Shown: in pieces, positions 10,501 through 21,858 of the stretch
How positions within the stretch are numbered: the stretch's first letter is position 1
Layout of the letters: each line of letters begins with the position of its first letter
Source: Rhipidocladum racemiflorum
Taxonomy: Eukaryota > Streptophyta > Magnoliopsida > Poales > Poaceae
Reading direction: 5' to 3'
DNA: 64,000 nt
Assembly (NCBI GenBank): GCA_036346355.1
Contig: CM070576.1
Span: 54,297,712 to 54,361,711 of the forward strand
Notes under the pieces: generated by a model
What the model was told of the DNA's origin: nothing
Seen by the model: only the letters and a program-made list of their open reading frames with translations
Databases searched by the model: none
Translations under genes and position numbers: made by a program

Positions 10501-13010
10501 CTAGTATATGGATTTCTAGCACCTATAATGGCTACATTCGGTGCAGTTGGAGAAGGCAAAGAAAAGCCATTTGTTCATTGCTTTGTGGTAAACTTTTTCT
10601 TTTGATGATAATTGATATTTATTTTGTGTTTACTCTTATGCTTCTTTGTGAAAACTTCTTTTGCATGTCTCTTACTATCTCAAACTGCAGGATGGAACAT
10701 GGAGTACTATCACTGGAAGCTGTACAGTAGTCAGGGATGTGAAAGACTTGCTTTTCCACTCCTATTTTTCAATTATGGACGACCTGATTCTTCAGGTACC
10801 TCCTGATGGAAAGCCGTATGAGATAAGGTCCGCTTCCTGTTCTTGTTTAGTATTCTTACCTTACACCTCCAGATCACAAAATTTTCTTGGTTACCTTCCC
10901 CTTTCTTCTTTTTAGCATATATCCTTCAGCTTAATACGCAAGTACCACTCTTTCTGCTTTGTGCTTGACTTGAGATAATACTTGCAAAAAGCATAGGTTC
11001 AGAAGTTACTTTTGAGTGAAATGGTCCCTGGATACAATGCACTATATTTAGGTGGCACTTTTCTGATCTTACTTCTTTGAGGAATGATGAATAATGAAAG
11101 GATGAATTAACTATCTGCCTCCCAGACTGCTTCATATTCCTGGGGCGTTATTATCTGCTGCTTGTGGACTCATACTGGATGAAATAATGTTCACACTAAT
11201 TGCCATCTACAAGTGCCCTGTGATGCTCTTCAAAGGATGGAAACGGCTGATCCAGGATTTGATTGGGCGAGAAGGACCTTTTCTGGAGACAGCTTGTGTG
11301 CCATTTGCAGGCCTTGCTATTCTTCTTTGGCCATTTGCTGTAGTAGGAGCTGTTCTGGCCTCCATCCTCTCCAGTATTCCTTTAGGCGCATATGGTGCAG
11401 TTGTGGCTTATCAGGTATGACCACAATTTCCTTTTTCAAGTATACTGATGACACTTTGTATTTTCTATGGTAACTAATAATAATTATTTCTAACGCAAAT
11501 TGTCATCTAGTGACAAATATTAGCTGATGTAACTTATTTCTAGTTAAGTCATGGACCTTACTGTTGTTAATATGCCAGGAATCATCCCTTATCATGGGAC
11601 TTTGTTATGTTATCTCATCCGTGTCTATCTTTGATGAGTACACAAATGACGTACTTGACATGGCACCAGGATCTTGCTTTCCAAGGTATAGCCATAAATC
11701 ATATTGCATGCCTTTGGTTCGTATCCTAAATGATTTAGGTTTCTGGTACTTATGTTTGAAGTCTCTAGGTTTAAATATCGGAAAAATGAAGGTTCTTCAC
11801 GTGGTGACCACCTATCTAGATCAGCTTCATTCAACAAAGAGAAGCAAGATGGGAAGAGACCACCATCACGTGTTACATCATTTAAGAACAGCATTGATGA
11901 GTTAAATCCATTCAAGGTGATATTATCCTGCTAACAATTAGCAGATCATATCGGTAGATTGCAGTGCTATTGCTTATTGATATTGCAATTTTTTAACACA
12001 GATTCACTTTTTGTACATCCAATAGTAATATTACATGCTTAGAATAGGCTATTCGATCTTATAATCTTTATTGAGCAATGCTTTTTAAGAATATTTAAGC
12101 TTATGGGATATGGGCACTTGGGCAGTATAACTGAAAGATGCCGTTGTGCAGTTGCTAGACCACCTTTTTGCCGAATGCAAGTGCCAGGGGGAGGCTTTGG
12201 TTAATGGAGGAGTTATAACAATGAAAGACATTGAAGAAACAAAGTCAGGCAAAGTTGGCAGTGGGGTTCTTAACGTTGGTTTACCAGCATATGTTATCCT
12301 TAATGCACTCCTCCGGTCTGCAAAAGCTAATTCTGATGGCCTAGTCTTAAGTAAGTAGTGCACACCAAAAATGTCTATCTTCCACTAGAAGGGATCTTAT
12401 GACTTTAAGCCTAACATGCTTCGGAAAATTTGTAGGTGATGGCTCCGAGATTACATCTGACATTAGGCCTAAAAGTACTCTCTTTGATTGGTTCTTTGAC
12501 CCTCTTATGGTCATCAAAGAGCAAATTAAAGCGCAGAATTTTACAGAAGAAGAGGAAGAGTATCTCAAAATGCGAGTTCTGTTGATTGGTGATCCCGATC
12601 ACCTCAAGGGCGCTCTTCCTCATGTGCCGTCATTGGTTGAGCGAAAAAGAGCAGAAATAGACGCATTTGCTCGAAGGTACCCACTCCCCTTCACCGTTTA
12701 TTTTCATGCATGGATGGGTGGCATATTCTAAATCTTTTGCTCCTACTCTGCTGCTTCAAGATTGCAAGGAATCACAAAGTCGATATCAAGATATCCGACA
12801 GCCAAACGCCGTTTTGATTTCCTAGTAAAGGCACTCCTGTTAGAGCTCGAGAGGACGATGGGTGGCATCCAGTCTGCCAATGGATCCCAGGTGCAAAGGC
12901 TGAGAAGTGGCATTGCGAGAATGCTTAGCCAGAAATCCATGGGGAAGACAGCAAACATCAGAGATGAAGATCCAGAAGCGCAGATGACGAGCTACGCTCG
13001 CACTTTGTGA
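1594..13010 (+). CDS. At3g27390-family membrane protein, exon 1 interrupted by a copia element
   Basis: Ten coding exons fit with consistent phase and GT-AG sites: 1594-1616 plus 8072-8142 (exon 1, split), 10194-10302, 10395-10587, 10691-10827, 11126-11414, 11579-11685, 11769-11916, 12152-12350, 12436-12676 and 12761-13010 (stop TGA). Without the insert they encode 588 residues, about the length I recall for Arabidopsis uncharacterised membrane protein At3g27390. Family motifs seen include LPYFCGLLLLGIIKG, GEGKEKPFVHCF, DGTWSTITGSCTVVRD and FHSYFSIMDD. Several hydrophobic segments in exons 1-3 and 5 suggest a multi-pass membrane protein; exon 7 is a hydrophilic Arg/Ser/Lys-rich loop. The molecular function of the family is unknown to me. 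The downstream exons show no stop or frameshift, so the copia insertion in codon 8 looks like the only lesion. Whether this allele still makes protein from an LTR-initiated transcript is open. Confidence 0.88.
1617..2597 (+). repeat. 5' LTR of Copia-1
   Basis: 981-bp LTR, TG...CA bounded. It has a TATA-like CTATATAAG at 2063-2071. An ATG at 2353 begins the same MANNNDQVVV peptide found in the 3' LTR, but here the frame stops after about 30 codons because of small indels. It differs from the 3' LTR by substitutions and many short indels, densest at 1790-1870. Confidence 0.93.
2834..6477 (+). pseudogene. Degraded gag-pol of Copia-1
   Basis: Recognisable copia domains occur in shifting frames. 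A gag segment (PSGKEMWDALEAKF) lies near 2867. A zinc knuckle of CCHC type (C...H-WAKDCP) is near 3365-3405. A protease remnant (WWIDTG; family normally DSG) is near 3512. Integrase core pieces include LVHTDLCEMNGEL near 4065 and a DDST motif near 4140. Reverse transcriptase runs from 4960 with KPVGCKWVFKKK, KARLVAKGYTQKKGEDFFD and QMDVKTAFLNGE, and YVDD at 5533-5544. RNase H/connection sequence runs to about 6470 (SATRPDISFAVSKLSRF near 5850). Stops and frameshifts separate these blocks, so no full polyprotein can be made. 6478-7028 is the non-coding 3' part before the LTR. Confidence 0.88.
7029..8066 (+). repeat. 3' LTR of Copia-1, joined to host exon 1
   Basis: 1038-bp LTR, 57 bp longer than its partner, mainly from a GTCGAGTCGAGACGAGACGA-like insertion near 7270-7300. 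It ends at 8066 and is followed by the target duplication and the remaining codons of host exon 1. As a 3' LTR it carries the same promoter as the 5' LTR and points into gene 1. Confidence 0.93.
7535..7543 (+). promoter_or_regulatory. TATA box of the Copia-1 3' LTR
   Basis: CTATATAAG in the 3' LTR, matching CTATATAAG at 2063-2071 in the 5' LTR. A transcript starting about 30 bp downstream would contain no ATG until 7818, by my reading of 7545-7817. That ATG is in frame with host exon 1. This makes the site a candidate substitute promoter for gene 1. Confidence 0.55.
7818..8142 (+). CDS. Chimeric LTR-host first exon (predicted)
   Basis: From the ATG at 7818 (context GAGTCATGG) the LTR is open for 83 codons and runs without a stop into the host sequence FWASLWSFLKF. 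It then reaches the normal exon 1 donor (AAAG then GTGACG) at 8142, in the correct phase for exon 2. The product would replace the native first six residues (MELPSG) with 83 LTR-encoded residues starting MANNNDQVVV, including a hydrophobic stretch (YIFLYRVLIILISCSLAFAY). In the 5' LTR the equivalent frame is closed. Expression is inference; the open in-frame join is seen directly. A possible donor inside the LTR (CATGG then GTATATC, near 7885) could instead remove part of it. Confidence 0.45.
8676..9548 (+). pseudogene. LINE ORF2 C-terminal remnant with zf-RVT domain
   Basis: The first part reads GSFWWRDILKF...VGSGTTTLFWTDIW, typical of plant LINE ORF2 after the reverse transcriptase. The frame shifts near 8870. 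The second part contains the RT-associated zinc-binding domain (KWIWQSKCVMKLKVSAWLL, then CVLCQDQHVETAHHLFFNC, a C-x2-C...H...C pattern) and ends with a stop at 9548. No endonuclease or catalytic RT remains, so it cannot move by itself. Confidence 0.88.
9643..9859. mobile_element. Palindromic MITE nested in the LINE 3' UTR
   Basis: A 217-bp foldback element. The left arm 9643-9728 (ATGGGAACATATC...CAACGGTGA) is nearly the reverse complement of the right arm 9774-9859 (TCACCGTTGG...GATATGTTCCCAT), around a loop of about 45 bp. TA-rich sequence flanks both sides, consistent with insertion at a TA-type target. No coding capacity. In a transcript it would fold into a long hairpin. Confidence 0.75.
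9860..9894 (+). repeat. Alternating TA/TG/CG dinucleotide tract
   Basis: About 35 bp of almost perfect pyrimidine-purine alternation moving from (TA)n to (TG)n to (CG)n. It sits at the right edge of the palindromic MITE, within intron 1 of gene 1. Confidence 0.9.
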
Positions 13011-13765
13011 TAAGTTTGATAACGCGTCGTGTAGCTAACACGCTAGTGAAGAAGAAGAAAAAACTATTCCCTGTAGTTTTCAACTTTGTAAGATGTGTAG
13101 ATGCTGCAGCTATGAGCTAGCTAATCCTAAGACCTGACCATTCCCTTGTACGATCTGTGTATTTTGAGCATTACATCCTCGTAGTGGTAGCCCCCGTCCA
13201 GATGATCATTCTTGCCGAGTGCTTGATTTTGTTGCAGCCTTTTGGTGTGATGAACATCGCATTGCTTGTTGGCTTGTTTCTTATACTTGGCTGTTCTTGC
13301 AGCACATGATCTTGTCAAGTGAGACCTGACTTGTCTAGATGCTTCTGAACTTCTTATTTCGAATGTCATTACCAGAAATTTGGTAGGATCCATCGCCCTC
13401 AGCTCATGAATGAGGATTAATATTGTGCTACTAAACTGTCAAGTTGCAAACTTGCAACACGAACTTGATCGGCTCAATCTTGAGAAACAGTACATGCCCT
13501 AATATGTTGCACAGAGCATTCTGTTGTCAAAAATTGCCACGGCAAAACCTGGCAAAAGAATGAGATAACCAAGACTCGGGACAAATTATTCAGTTGGGCA
13601 GGTGTATTTTCCTTTCTAGATGACAACAAAACAGGTTGCGCTACAACCATGCAACGCCCAAACTTTGGGGCTCGCGACCTCGCGTGAAGGTCGTTCGTCG
13701 TATCAGGTGGATAAAGTATGGAAAAGCTGAAGCAGTGTCCGTGCTTCATCATTTGCGCATTGGTC
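13011..13765. other. Convergent intergenic region: 3' UTRs of genes 1 and 2
   Basis: 755 bp between the stop codon of gene 1 (+) and the stop of gene 2 (-). It should contain both 3' UTRs and their poly(A) regions. No convincing ORF and no transposon ends were found. I could not place either cleavage site; no perfect AATAAA stands out. Confidence 0.5.
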
Positions 13766-16700
13766 TCAAAGACCTTCACCTGGCTGGCTATCAGGTACCT
13801 CGGTGTCATCAAACTGCTCGGTATGTTTCTGCCTCGCCTTCTTGTAGCTACTGGAGCCTCGGAGGATGGAGCCAATATGCAGCCCCTCTTTGAGACTCTT
13901 CTGTGATCTGAACAATGGGAGGAAAGCAACTCAGGTGTCAGCAGGTTTCAGCTAAAGATCAGAAGAAAGCAGTCATGTTTTTCTATTCAAGTTCTATCCA
14001 AAAAAGCTACGGAATAATTACTCCAATGGTGGTTGTTTTAACTTCTAGAATAAGGCTACTGTACAACTACAGTGTTGTATGACGTGTCACTCCATTATCC
14101 TCTCCCCACAAGATATACATGAGGTGGTTATCAGAATTTGTGCAATCATTATAGATAATGTCAGCAAAGCAGCATTGATAGTTACTTGTCTCCACTGCAG
14201 TAAAACCGATATAAGGAAACATAGTTTCTGCTAAGACCTATTTTCTCTTTATAACTTAGAGAACTTACAATGGTACGATGCCGTCATCATCAGGCACGCC
14301 GCTTCCATCATGGGCTGCAGATGAAACACCTGTTAAAAGGCACATCAAGTATATCATTTTCATAAGGGGACTAGCGTATCTGATGCAATGTCAGAAAATA
14401 ACGCATAAGCAATCACACTGAATTACAAACCGAAGGATATCATGGAAAAGCCTGCTCGAATTGCTACTCACTCCTTACCTTAATTAAGTAAAGAATTGTG
14501 GACCTTTATCCACAGAGCACCAGAATCAGCACTAAAAATATTAATACGACATTCTGGATATACACAAAAAAGAATACTGAAAAAAGAATTTATCGATGCA
14601 AGAACTTCTGAATGAACATAGGAATATAACTTGTCCGGTAGATCTAGGCTGATCATTTCTCTAAACGAGATATCAAGCCTTCAGTAACTTTTCTTACTTC
14701 ACGAATTTGTCTGAGGAGGATATCCACCCTCAAGATGTAGATAAACACACAGAGGGACCACATTTTTTAATTCCAAGTATTAAATGAATGCATAACCAAG
14801 TGCAAGTGCAATCTAACAGAATGTTGGCAAACTAGTACCTATTCCATGTGATACTATTTCATTGAGGTTCATACCTGAGTCAGCAGATGTGGATGAATCA
14901 TCTGATGAGGGTTCCATTGCAGCCTTTTCACTCATGGTGTCCAAGGCATCATCAGAGCCTTCACTGATGGCATCATTGAAAATTGCACCAGTGCCTCTCT
15001 TACTATTATCTCTTTTGGGGTTGTCACTGGTTTGTTCATACCTTTTTCTTGGAACTTTCCGAACTGCTACTCTATATCGGTTAACATTTTGTGGCTTGCC
15101 CTCCGTACTGCCACTTGATGCTGGTGGGCTCATGGAAAAGCTCTTAATAAGGTTGCTTACAGCCTTAGGATTTGGACCTGCCCTGCCATTGATAGGCCCA
15201 TCATGGTTTTTACTCTTAGCATGTTGCTTTGTCTGAGAAGTGGACTTCCTTTGTTCTTTGCTCATATGTGCATGATCCTTATCGACGGGCAAATTATTCT
15301 GACTATCAGCACTAAACTTGCTTCGGTGAAGCTTCTTTTCAGTAGTTCTATCACATGTGGCACCTTCTGTCTCCAGTTGCAGTAGACTGTTATTCTGAAT
15401 AACTCTTTCATTGTCCTCTTTTCCATTGTCCTGCTCCATTCTTCCTTTCTGCACAACAGAATACAGCAAATCTTGTGTAGAATTGTCAGTGTGCTGATGA
15501 TCACCATAAGGATTGTCCTGATCGGAAACAGGCTTGACCAAATCCGATTTCCTTTTGCTCTTCTTTTTCTCCTTAACTTTCTTCACATTTCCATCTTCTC
15601 TGTTCATGTTTTCTGCTGAAACAGATGGAACACCCACATTGCCAGTACCAAAATGATCAGTTAAGCTAGTTTTGTCAGTATGAAGATGGGATTCTGGCGG
15701 ATCATTTGGTTCAATACTACCAGCACGTTGAGACTGCATATCTGGTTTTCTTTTGATCTTCTTTTTGTCCTTAACTTCCCTTATAGTTTCATCTTCATTG
15801 TTTTCTTTGTTTTCTGCAGAAACAGATGGGTCATTCATCTCACTGGAGCTAAAATGTTCAAGGAAATTGGTATTGTCATTGCCAGGATGAACCGCCACAC
15901 AGTCATTTGGTTCAACAGCATCAGCAGAAGTTTTAGGACTAACTGTTCCCCGTTCAACCCAGGAGTTCATCAAATCTGCATCAGAATCATGTTCCAAAGC
16001 AGAATCCTGACTCTGAAGTTCAGTCTTGAAAGATTTCTTCCTTCCCTTTCGAGCATTATCGCTGGCAGATTTGAGAGTTGTGGCATCTTTCTGAACTACA
16101 GGCGATTGTGTTGGAGCTCCCACTGCATTTTCATTATCATTGGCCCCACCAATGTCAATTAAATATTCGTCCTGGCTTTCCTTAGCGAAGCGACTATCTT
16201 GCCCATGTGTAGAATGATTGATTTCTTGTATTTTAGGAGTCCGAGTCTTGGAAGACCTTTTGCTTTTCTGCTGTACTTTTCCAACAGTACTCGCAGAAGC
16301 GTCAATTACAGAACCTCCTTGAACCAAATCTGCTCTTGTAGTATTTGCTCCCTCTAAGTCCTTTGTAACAATCTGATTGATTTGCTCACCTGAAGAAACA
16401 TGCTTTAAGGAAATCTTCTTTCTCTTACGCTTAGTGGCTTTGGTTTCGTCATCAGCTTGTGCCACTATATTTTCAGTTACAATATCCTGAAGATCACTGT
16501 TTTTCTCAGATTCTCTTATTTCTGTGTTAGCACTTTCTGCAGGTACACCACCTGAAGAATGAGATGAGCCAAGCACGGTTGACAGAACTTTCAATTGCTT
16601 TCCTTTACACTTCTTACGACTAGGTGAGTTGATAGGAGCCTCAGAGAGAACCGCTGCTGGATATTTTGGAGGTAATGCTGCACTAACACCACCTTTATCC

Positions 16701-19700
16701 CCAATGCTCCCAACAAGTCCTAGTACATTCTGGTTGCTGCCTAGGTGAGTTTGTTCTGTTAACAGATCTCCATCCAAATCCTTACTTAAGCTGTCTGTGG
16801 ATCTTAAATCTGCCAATACCTCATCAATCACATTTGCAGTTGCTTTATCCAGGTTTTCATCAAGCTTCTTGTGGTCACTAACAGTTGCTTCTCCTGTAGT
16901 GCCTGGTGTTGTTTGTTTTGCATCTAGGGGAGCAGCATTTGTGCTTTGTATTGAGCTTTCATTTGTAATTAATCCAGATGATTTTGTTACATCTTGAGTA
17001 GGATCACTACACTTTGAAGACTCCGAGTGACGTCTTCTCTTCTTCTTTCGCTTTACATCACCACTTGGATTCTCTATTACATTAGAATCCCCTTGCCGCA
17101 CATTGTTTGAGATCTTTTGCATAAAAGGGTCATTTACAATCCCCCCTTGAGTAGAAACCACATCCGATTTGGTTGCATTCTCTTCATATCCACACTGATC
17201 TTTTTCTCCAGCAGTATCCATGGAAGGTATGTCAACAGAACTAACCTTCTGTTCTTTCTTGTGCTTCTTCTCTTGAGAAGTATTACTAGCTGTATGTATC
17301 TTCTCCAACATGTTCTTGCTTTTGCCAGCTTTCTCCATGTTGCTTGTTTCAACTACAACTTCATCATGACCTCCATCATTGTCTATAGGTTGTTTCTTTT
17401 TGGCATGCTTCTCCCTTCCATCCCAAGGGGCATTGCCTCCTTTTGTAGTTTTTTCTTCACCAGCTACAACTTCATATGTTGAATTAACGGTATCTCGAAT
17501 GGTCGGATTTCTACATCCTTTATCTACAAGCTCAATATTCCCTTGGTCAGCAACTAGATCAGTAGTTGCCTGAGCATCAGTCACCAACCGAACATCTTTG
17601 GTTCCCTGGCTTCCATCATTGAGTTGTGCCGATGAAAGAAGCATGTCAGATGGTCTGCCCATAGTTTTGTCTCTGCTAGTTAATTCAACATTATATGCAC
17701 CATCACCTGGGTAATAGAAAAGGAAAATAAATCAATATATGTGCATCGGGCAATAAAAATAGATTTTTTCAGATGCATGCCTAGCCAGAGAAATGAGAAA
17801 GTCAATTTATAGTTCTTGGGTATTTGAGGAAACTTTAGAACATGGTGATAGCTTTGGGCCAACAAATACATGTATTTCAAGACTCCCATTTGCATTCTTT
17901 ATCTAGGACAGACATCAAAGCCAAAATTGACACCAAAATGCATGATTGGCAAAATCAAGCATATTCTTAAAATCTTTATGATTGAATTCAAACACAAATG
18001 CCAGGGTTTACCATGATTTAACCTCCAAACAAATTCTAGTATATAAAAATAGTATTATATCGTAAAAGAGTCCATGGATATTATTACTTTGTATCCCTTG
18101 GTTGTCTTTATGAGGCAGAACTTCAGCTACGGCTTTTGGCACCTCCACTGCTCCAGTTGATGGTTTTGTCATTTCTTGAGCAGAAACAACTTCATTGGAA
18201 GTGACTGATTGACGCTTTTTCCTTTTCTTATTCTTTCCAGCAATGCTTGGATTTTCTAGCTTGATGGAATCCTCTTGTACGCTTCCATGGACTTCTTGTT
18301 GAAAAGAGCCGTTCGAAAGTTCCCCACGAGAATTAGTGTTTGCTTCCAGTGGAACCCTATCTGATTTAGTCACATCCCTGGTTCTAGGCTCGTTAGTTTC
18401 CCTAATAGGACCTGCAGCTGATGTGTCAAAAGAACCAGTCTTCCTAGTCTTTTTGCGCTCCTTTTCTTGAGAAAAATCATCCAATGCATGAATCTCTTCC
18501 AACATTCCCTTCTTTATCCCGACATGCTTGTTGCCGGGAACAACGCCTACATCATGGTCACCATCACTATGCAGAGTGTCTTCCTTTCTTGCATGTACCT
18601 CCTCTCCAACCTGGGACATATTGCTTTGATTTGTAAATCTATCAACGTTTGCTACAGATGTGGAATTAACATAAGCCCCCTTGGTTTGATTATCATGTTT
18701 TATCCTCCACTTGTAGCTCTTTGCTTTGTCAACAACTGGAACAGAAATTGCTTCTACATCACTGGCCGGGTTTACTGCTTCGTTCTTCTTTCTTTCAGTA
18801 TTCTGTTGTGATGAGGATGACAGAAGCACATCATCTGGCACTGCATCATGTGCATGAACATTATTCAACACTGCAGCATCTTCACCACCTTCGAAAAATA
18901 ACAGAAATGATGGAATTTTACAATAAGTAAAATACAAAAAAGAAAATTCATATTTTTAGCTTTGGAAAATTGCAGCTTCAACCTCATGCCTCAAGAGTCT
19001 AAGACAACTACTAACAACATATTTTTTTAATAAAAATATAGCTTGCACTGAGTGAGAATAAAAAACTTTAGATTGATCTTGATGCAAGAAATATGTTACA
19101 AAGATTCACATTAGAAATACACAAACTTGAATGATATTCATAACACTTTCACCAACAATAGGAATATTAGGAAGCAGTAGTAATGCTAACTCAATATACA
19201 ATTCATATGCCACAGTTAATGCTAACTCAATACCTTCCAGTCTTTGAGGAAGCACATCACTTGCAATTTCCGATATCGTTGCAGGCAACTCCCTAACACA
19301 CTTGTCCACATCAACTCCAGGACAACCTTCACTGGATCTCCTTCTATCCTCCATTGCCAGAGCGTCTCTGCAGCAGTGTGCGTCTGCCACTGTTGCTGCC
19401 ATCTTGACATGCAAAAAGCACCCAGCCTTGACTTTGGCAAAGGCACTCCTCACTATCATCGAATCAGAGAGGTGATACATTGCACCCTTCCGCCGCACCT
19501 GGCAAAATCACAGAACTTTTAGAAACCTGCACTACCCTTTGCAGGGTTTCAAGCTCGCACATGCTAATTACATGGATATCCAAAACAGTAAAACAGCGTG
19601 TAATTCAATCCAAGACTGTGAGGAACCGAAAAGATGAGTGTCATGGGTCATGACTATCAGAATCAAACTATGCATCTTCCAAGAATCATCATTCATGGAA

Positions 19701-20701
19701 ATTTAATTAACTTTGTAAAACTTGATAGCCATCTATTGTGTCATCAAAAGAAGCCACAGACCTTTTCATAAACTTAATCTCCATTAGGTGTTTCAAGAAC
19801 CATAGACCTTCCAATACCCAAAAGCAATTCGAATAAACAACTATACCAAGTTACGCAACCTCCATGAAATACAGTCAATTTGACATAATTAAACCAACTG
19901 ATGTAATGCACGGTCCGTATGCAACATTGCCAGTTGGTGCTACATGCAGTACATTTGTTGGCAGTAGCCTCAGATTGCACTCCAAGGCGTTGACATCTCA
20001 GTACATTTCAAAATTATAATGGGGTGACAACAAAACATCGCTCAGAGAGTCAGAGGGAAGATTATGCGGAAGAACCACCCATAACCCAAATGCATCCAGC
20101 CGATCACATATCAGCCCATAAATCATCCAAGGCAATCCAACACAAATTACGTGGAATTTGTGTGACCTTGAGGAATCCATCACCAACCCTTGGCAGCATT
20201 TCTAAAACCCCCCGCAAACCCACGCACCTGATCACCCAACAAAACACTGACAAAACCTCCACTAAAACATCCCTAGAACGAAAAGATCTCCACCACAAAC
20301 TACACGAAATCTAAGCGATCACGAGGAGCCAATTACAATAAAAAAACTCCTGCAAGAACATAAGAACTGATCAAAGTCATAAATTAGGACCTGGAAGGAC
20401 TTGACGGCGACGGGGCCGAGGTCGGGGAAGGCGGCGGCGTGCTCCACGGCCACCTGCGCTGCGCGGAGGGCAACACACGAATCAGTCAAGGCTTTCTCGG
20501 TCTCAAGGGAGGAGAGGAGGGGATGAGGGGCGTACACTTGAGGTGGCTGATGGTGGAATCGGCGGCGACGAGCAGGGCGAGGCGGGTGCCGAGGTCGGTG
20601 TCGATGAACAGTGACACGGGGCGATCTCCGCTGGCGGAGCGCGACTGCGGCGGCGGCGATGGCGAGGCGGCCATTGCGGGGGTGCGCCGTGCGGCCGCCA
20701 C
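13766..20701 (-). CDS. Large Lys/Ser-rich protein with ubiquitin-like N-terminus
   Basis: Seven exons in consistent phase: 20536-20701, 20391-20458, 19234-19498, 18088-18888, 14875-17706, 14269-14329 and 13766-13907, encoding 1444 residues. Residues about 29-115 (VSLFIDTDLGTRLALLV...VRRKGAMYHLSDSMIVRSAF) look like a beta-grasp, ubiquitin-like fold found at the N-terminus of a plant-specific family of large disordered proteins. Its name I cannot give with certainty. The rest is low-complexity and charged, with many basic clusters (KRKKKRRRH, KKKSKRKSD) suggesting nuclear or nucleolar localisation. The end (GSILRGSSSYKKARQK...VPDSQP) looks conserved. Exon 1 uses the donor AAGT|GTACGC, chosen because it is the only one keeping frame with exon 2. 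Exon 6 has a strong donor (CCATT|GTAAGT); failing to splice it gives a TAA immediately. Two kinds of internal duplication are described in the findings. No frameshift is seen; the gene looks intact. Confidence 0.82.
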
Positions 20702-20871
20702 TAGTGAGAGGAGGGGACGGAGACGGAAGAGTGGGTTCTGAGGGTGCGTTTTAGGTTGGGGGAATTATTGGGAGCCATCCTTTGAATTCCTAAATCATTT
20801 CCTTCAAAATCTCGAATTTTTTATATAAACTGCGGGGGCAAGCATTTAATAGTTTTACTCTACAATGATAT
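20702..20871 (-). promoter_or_regulatory. Residual upstream region of gene 2, truncated by Copia-3
   Basis: Only about 170 bp of host DNA separates the gene 2 ATG (20701, minus strand) from the end of the Copia-3 3' LTR. It contains an AT-rich stretch (TTTATATAAAC-like at 20818-20830) that could act as a TATA region. Any older distal promoter now lies more than 18 kb away on the far side of the nested retrotransposons. Confidence 0.4.
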
Positions 20872-21146
20872 TGTTGTACAACGTAGTCGTTCACCCGTAT
20901 CAATTATGGTATACTAATACAATCACATAAACAAAAACAGAAATTACAAGCGAAAATAGGGGGCAAAGATCTCTCTTTATAAGATTGATTTTTCTGTGCA
21001 AGACAATATCCAATATATAGTAGAAAAACCTCTAGAGATAAATTCGAATTCGCCCATCAACGAATTTAGAGTTCTAAATTCGGATTCACCCACCAATGAA
21101 TTTAGAGTTCTTCTATACTGGAATAAGGACTATCTATTTCACAACA
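20872..21146 (-). repeat. 3' LTR of Copia-3, next to gene 2
   Basis: 275 bp, aligning with 38922-39160 over nearly its whole length. It carries an extra internal duplication of about 35 bp (two copies of a TTCGCCCA/CAACGAATTTAGAGTT-like unit at 21050-21112) absent from the other LTR. It lies 171 bp upstream of the gene 2 start codon in the same transcriptional orientation. Confidence 0.8.
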
Positions 21147-21221
21147 GCGCCGTCCCTTGGGTAAATACCGTGTAATGCATATGTCTCATTAAAAACTCTT
21201 TTCAAAACTCGGTAAGAAAAG

Positions 21222-21858
21222 TGTCGACGATTGGGGAACAGGCCCCCGCCGAGCTTACTTGTTGGTGGAGGGACCAACTGTGACCCCTTCTTACGTGAGG
21301 GATTACTCGAGGAACGACTCACCAGATTTCAACGAGCGTGGACACAGCAGTTTACCCTGGTTCGGGCCTCTCAGGAAAGAGATAATAGCCCTACTCCAGC
21401 TCTCGTTTACTCTTGTAATGTGTCTGAGTCTTACAGTCTGTGCGTGGTATGTTGCTTTGTCCCCCTCATGATGGGGACGCTTTTATAGCTTACAAAGGAT
21501 CGAACTCCACGACCCCACTACCCGCACGTTTGGACCTCGTCCAAACGTGGCAACTGGTGGATCCTATCTTTCCGCCACGCCCCACGGAAACGAAGCGGGC
21601 CAACGGAAGTTACGCTCGGGTGGTTATTCCCACCGACCCGAGACCACGTAAGGTCGGCCGATGGCCGACACCGAGCTCTAATCGATCGAATACGTTGCAT
21701 TCTTGGTCCCACCCGAGCCCGAGCTCGAACCGGCGGAATGCGTAGCCCTCCGACTCGATTAGACAATCCAGGGTAACGACCTCCTGGTAGCTCGAGGCGG
21801 AGCGAGCTTGGTCGTTGGTGGCATCCGAGGTAATTTATGGAAATTACCCGGCCCGACA
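21222..21858 (-). repeat. 3' LTR of the gypsy element (left copy)
   Basis: 637 bp, beginning TGTCGACGATTGGGG and ending CGACA on the plus strand. Very similar to 31990-32627; differences are mostly single-base indels in C/G runs (for example GGCCCCCGCC versus GGCCCCGCC near the left end). It was not possible to count all differences by eye. Confidence 0.92.

Noticed and set aside
10123..10605. Independent 160-codon gene
   Set aside because: It contains exon 3 of gene 1 (10395-10587) plus intron readthrough on both sides.
14265..14267. TAA at the end of exon 6 as the normal stop of gene 2
   Set aside because: The TAA is part of a strong GTAAGT donor, and the next exon in phase encodes a conserved-looking tail; kept only as a possible retention isoform.
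14813..17662. 949-codon minus-strand ORF as a complete single-exon gene
   Set aside because: Its frame extends upstream to an acceptor at 17706 and it has a good donor at 14875; it is exon 5 of the seven-exon gene 2, and its apparent Met is internal.
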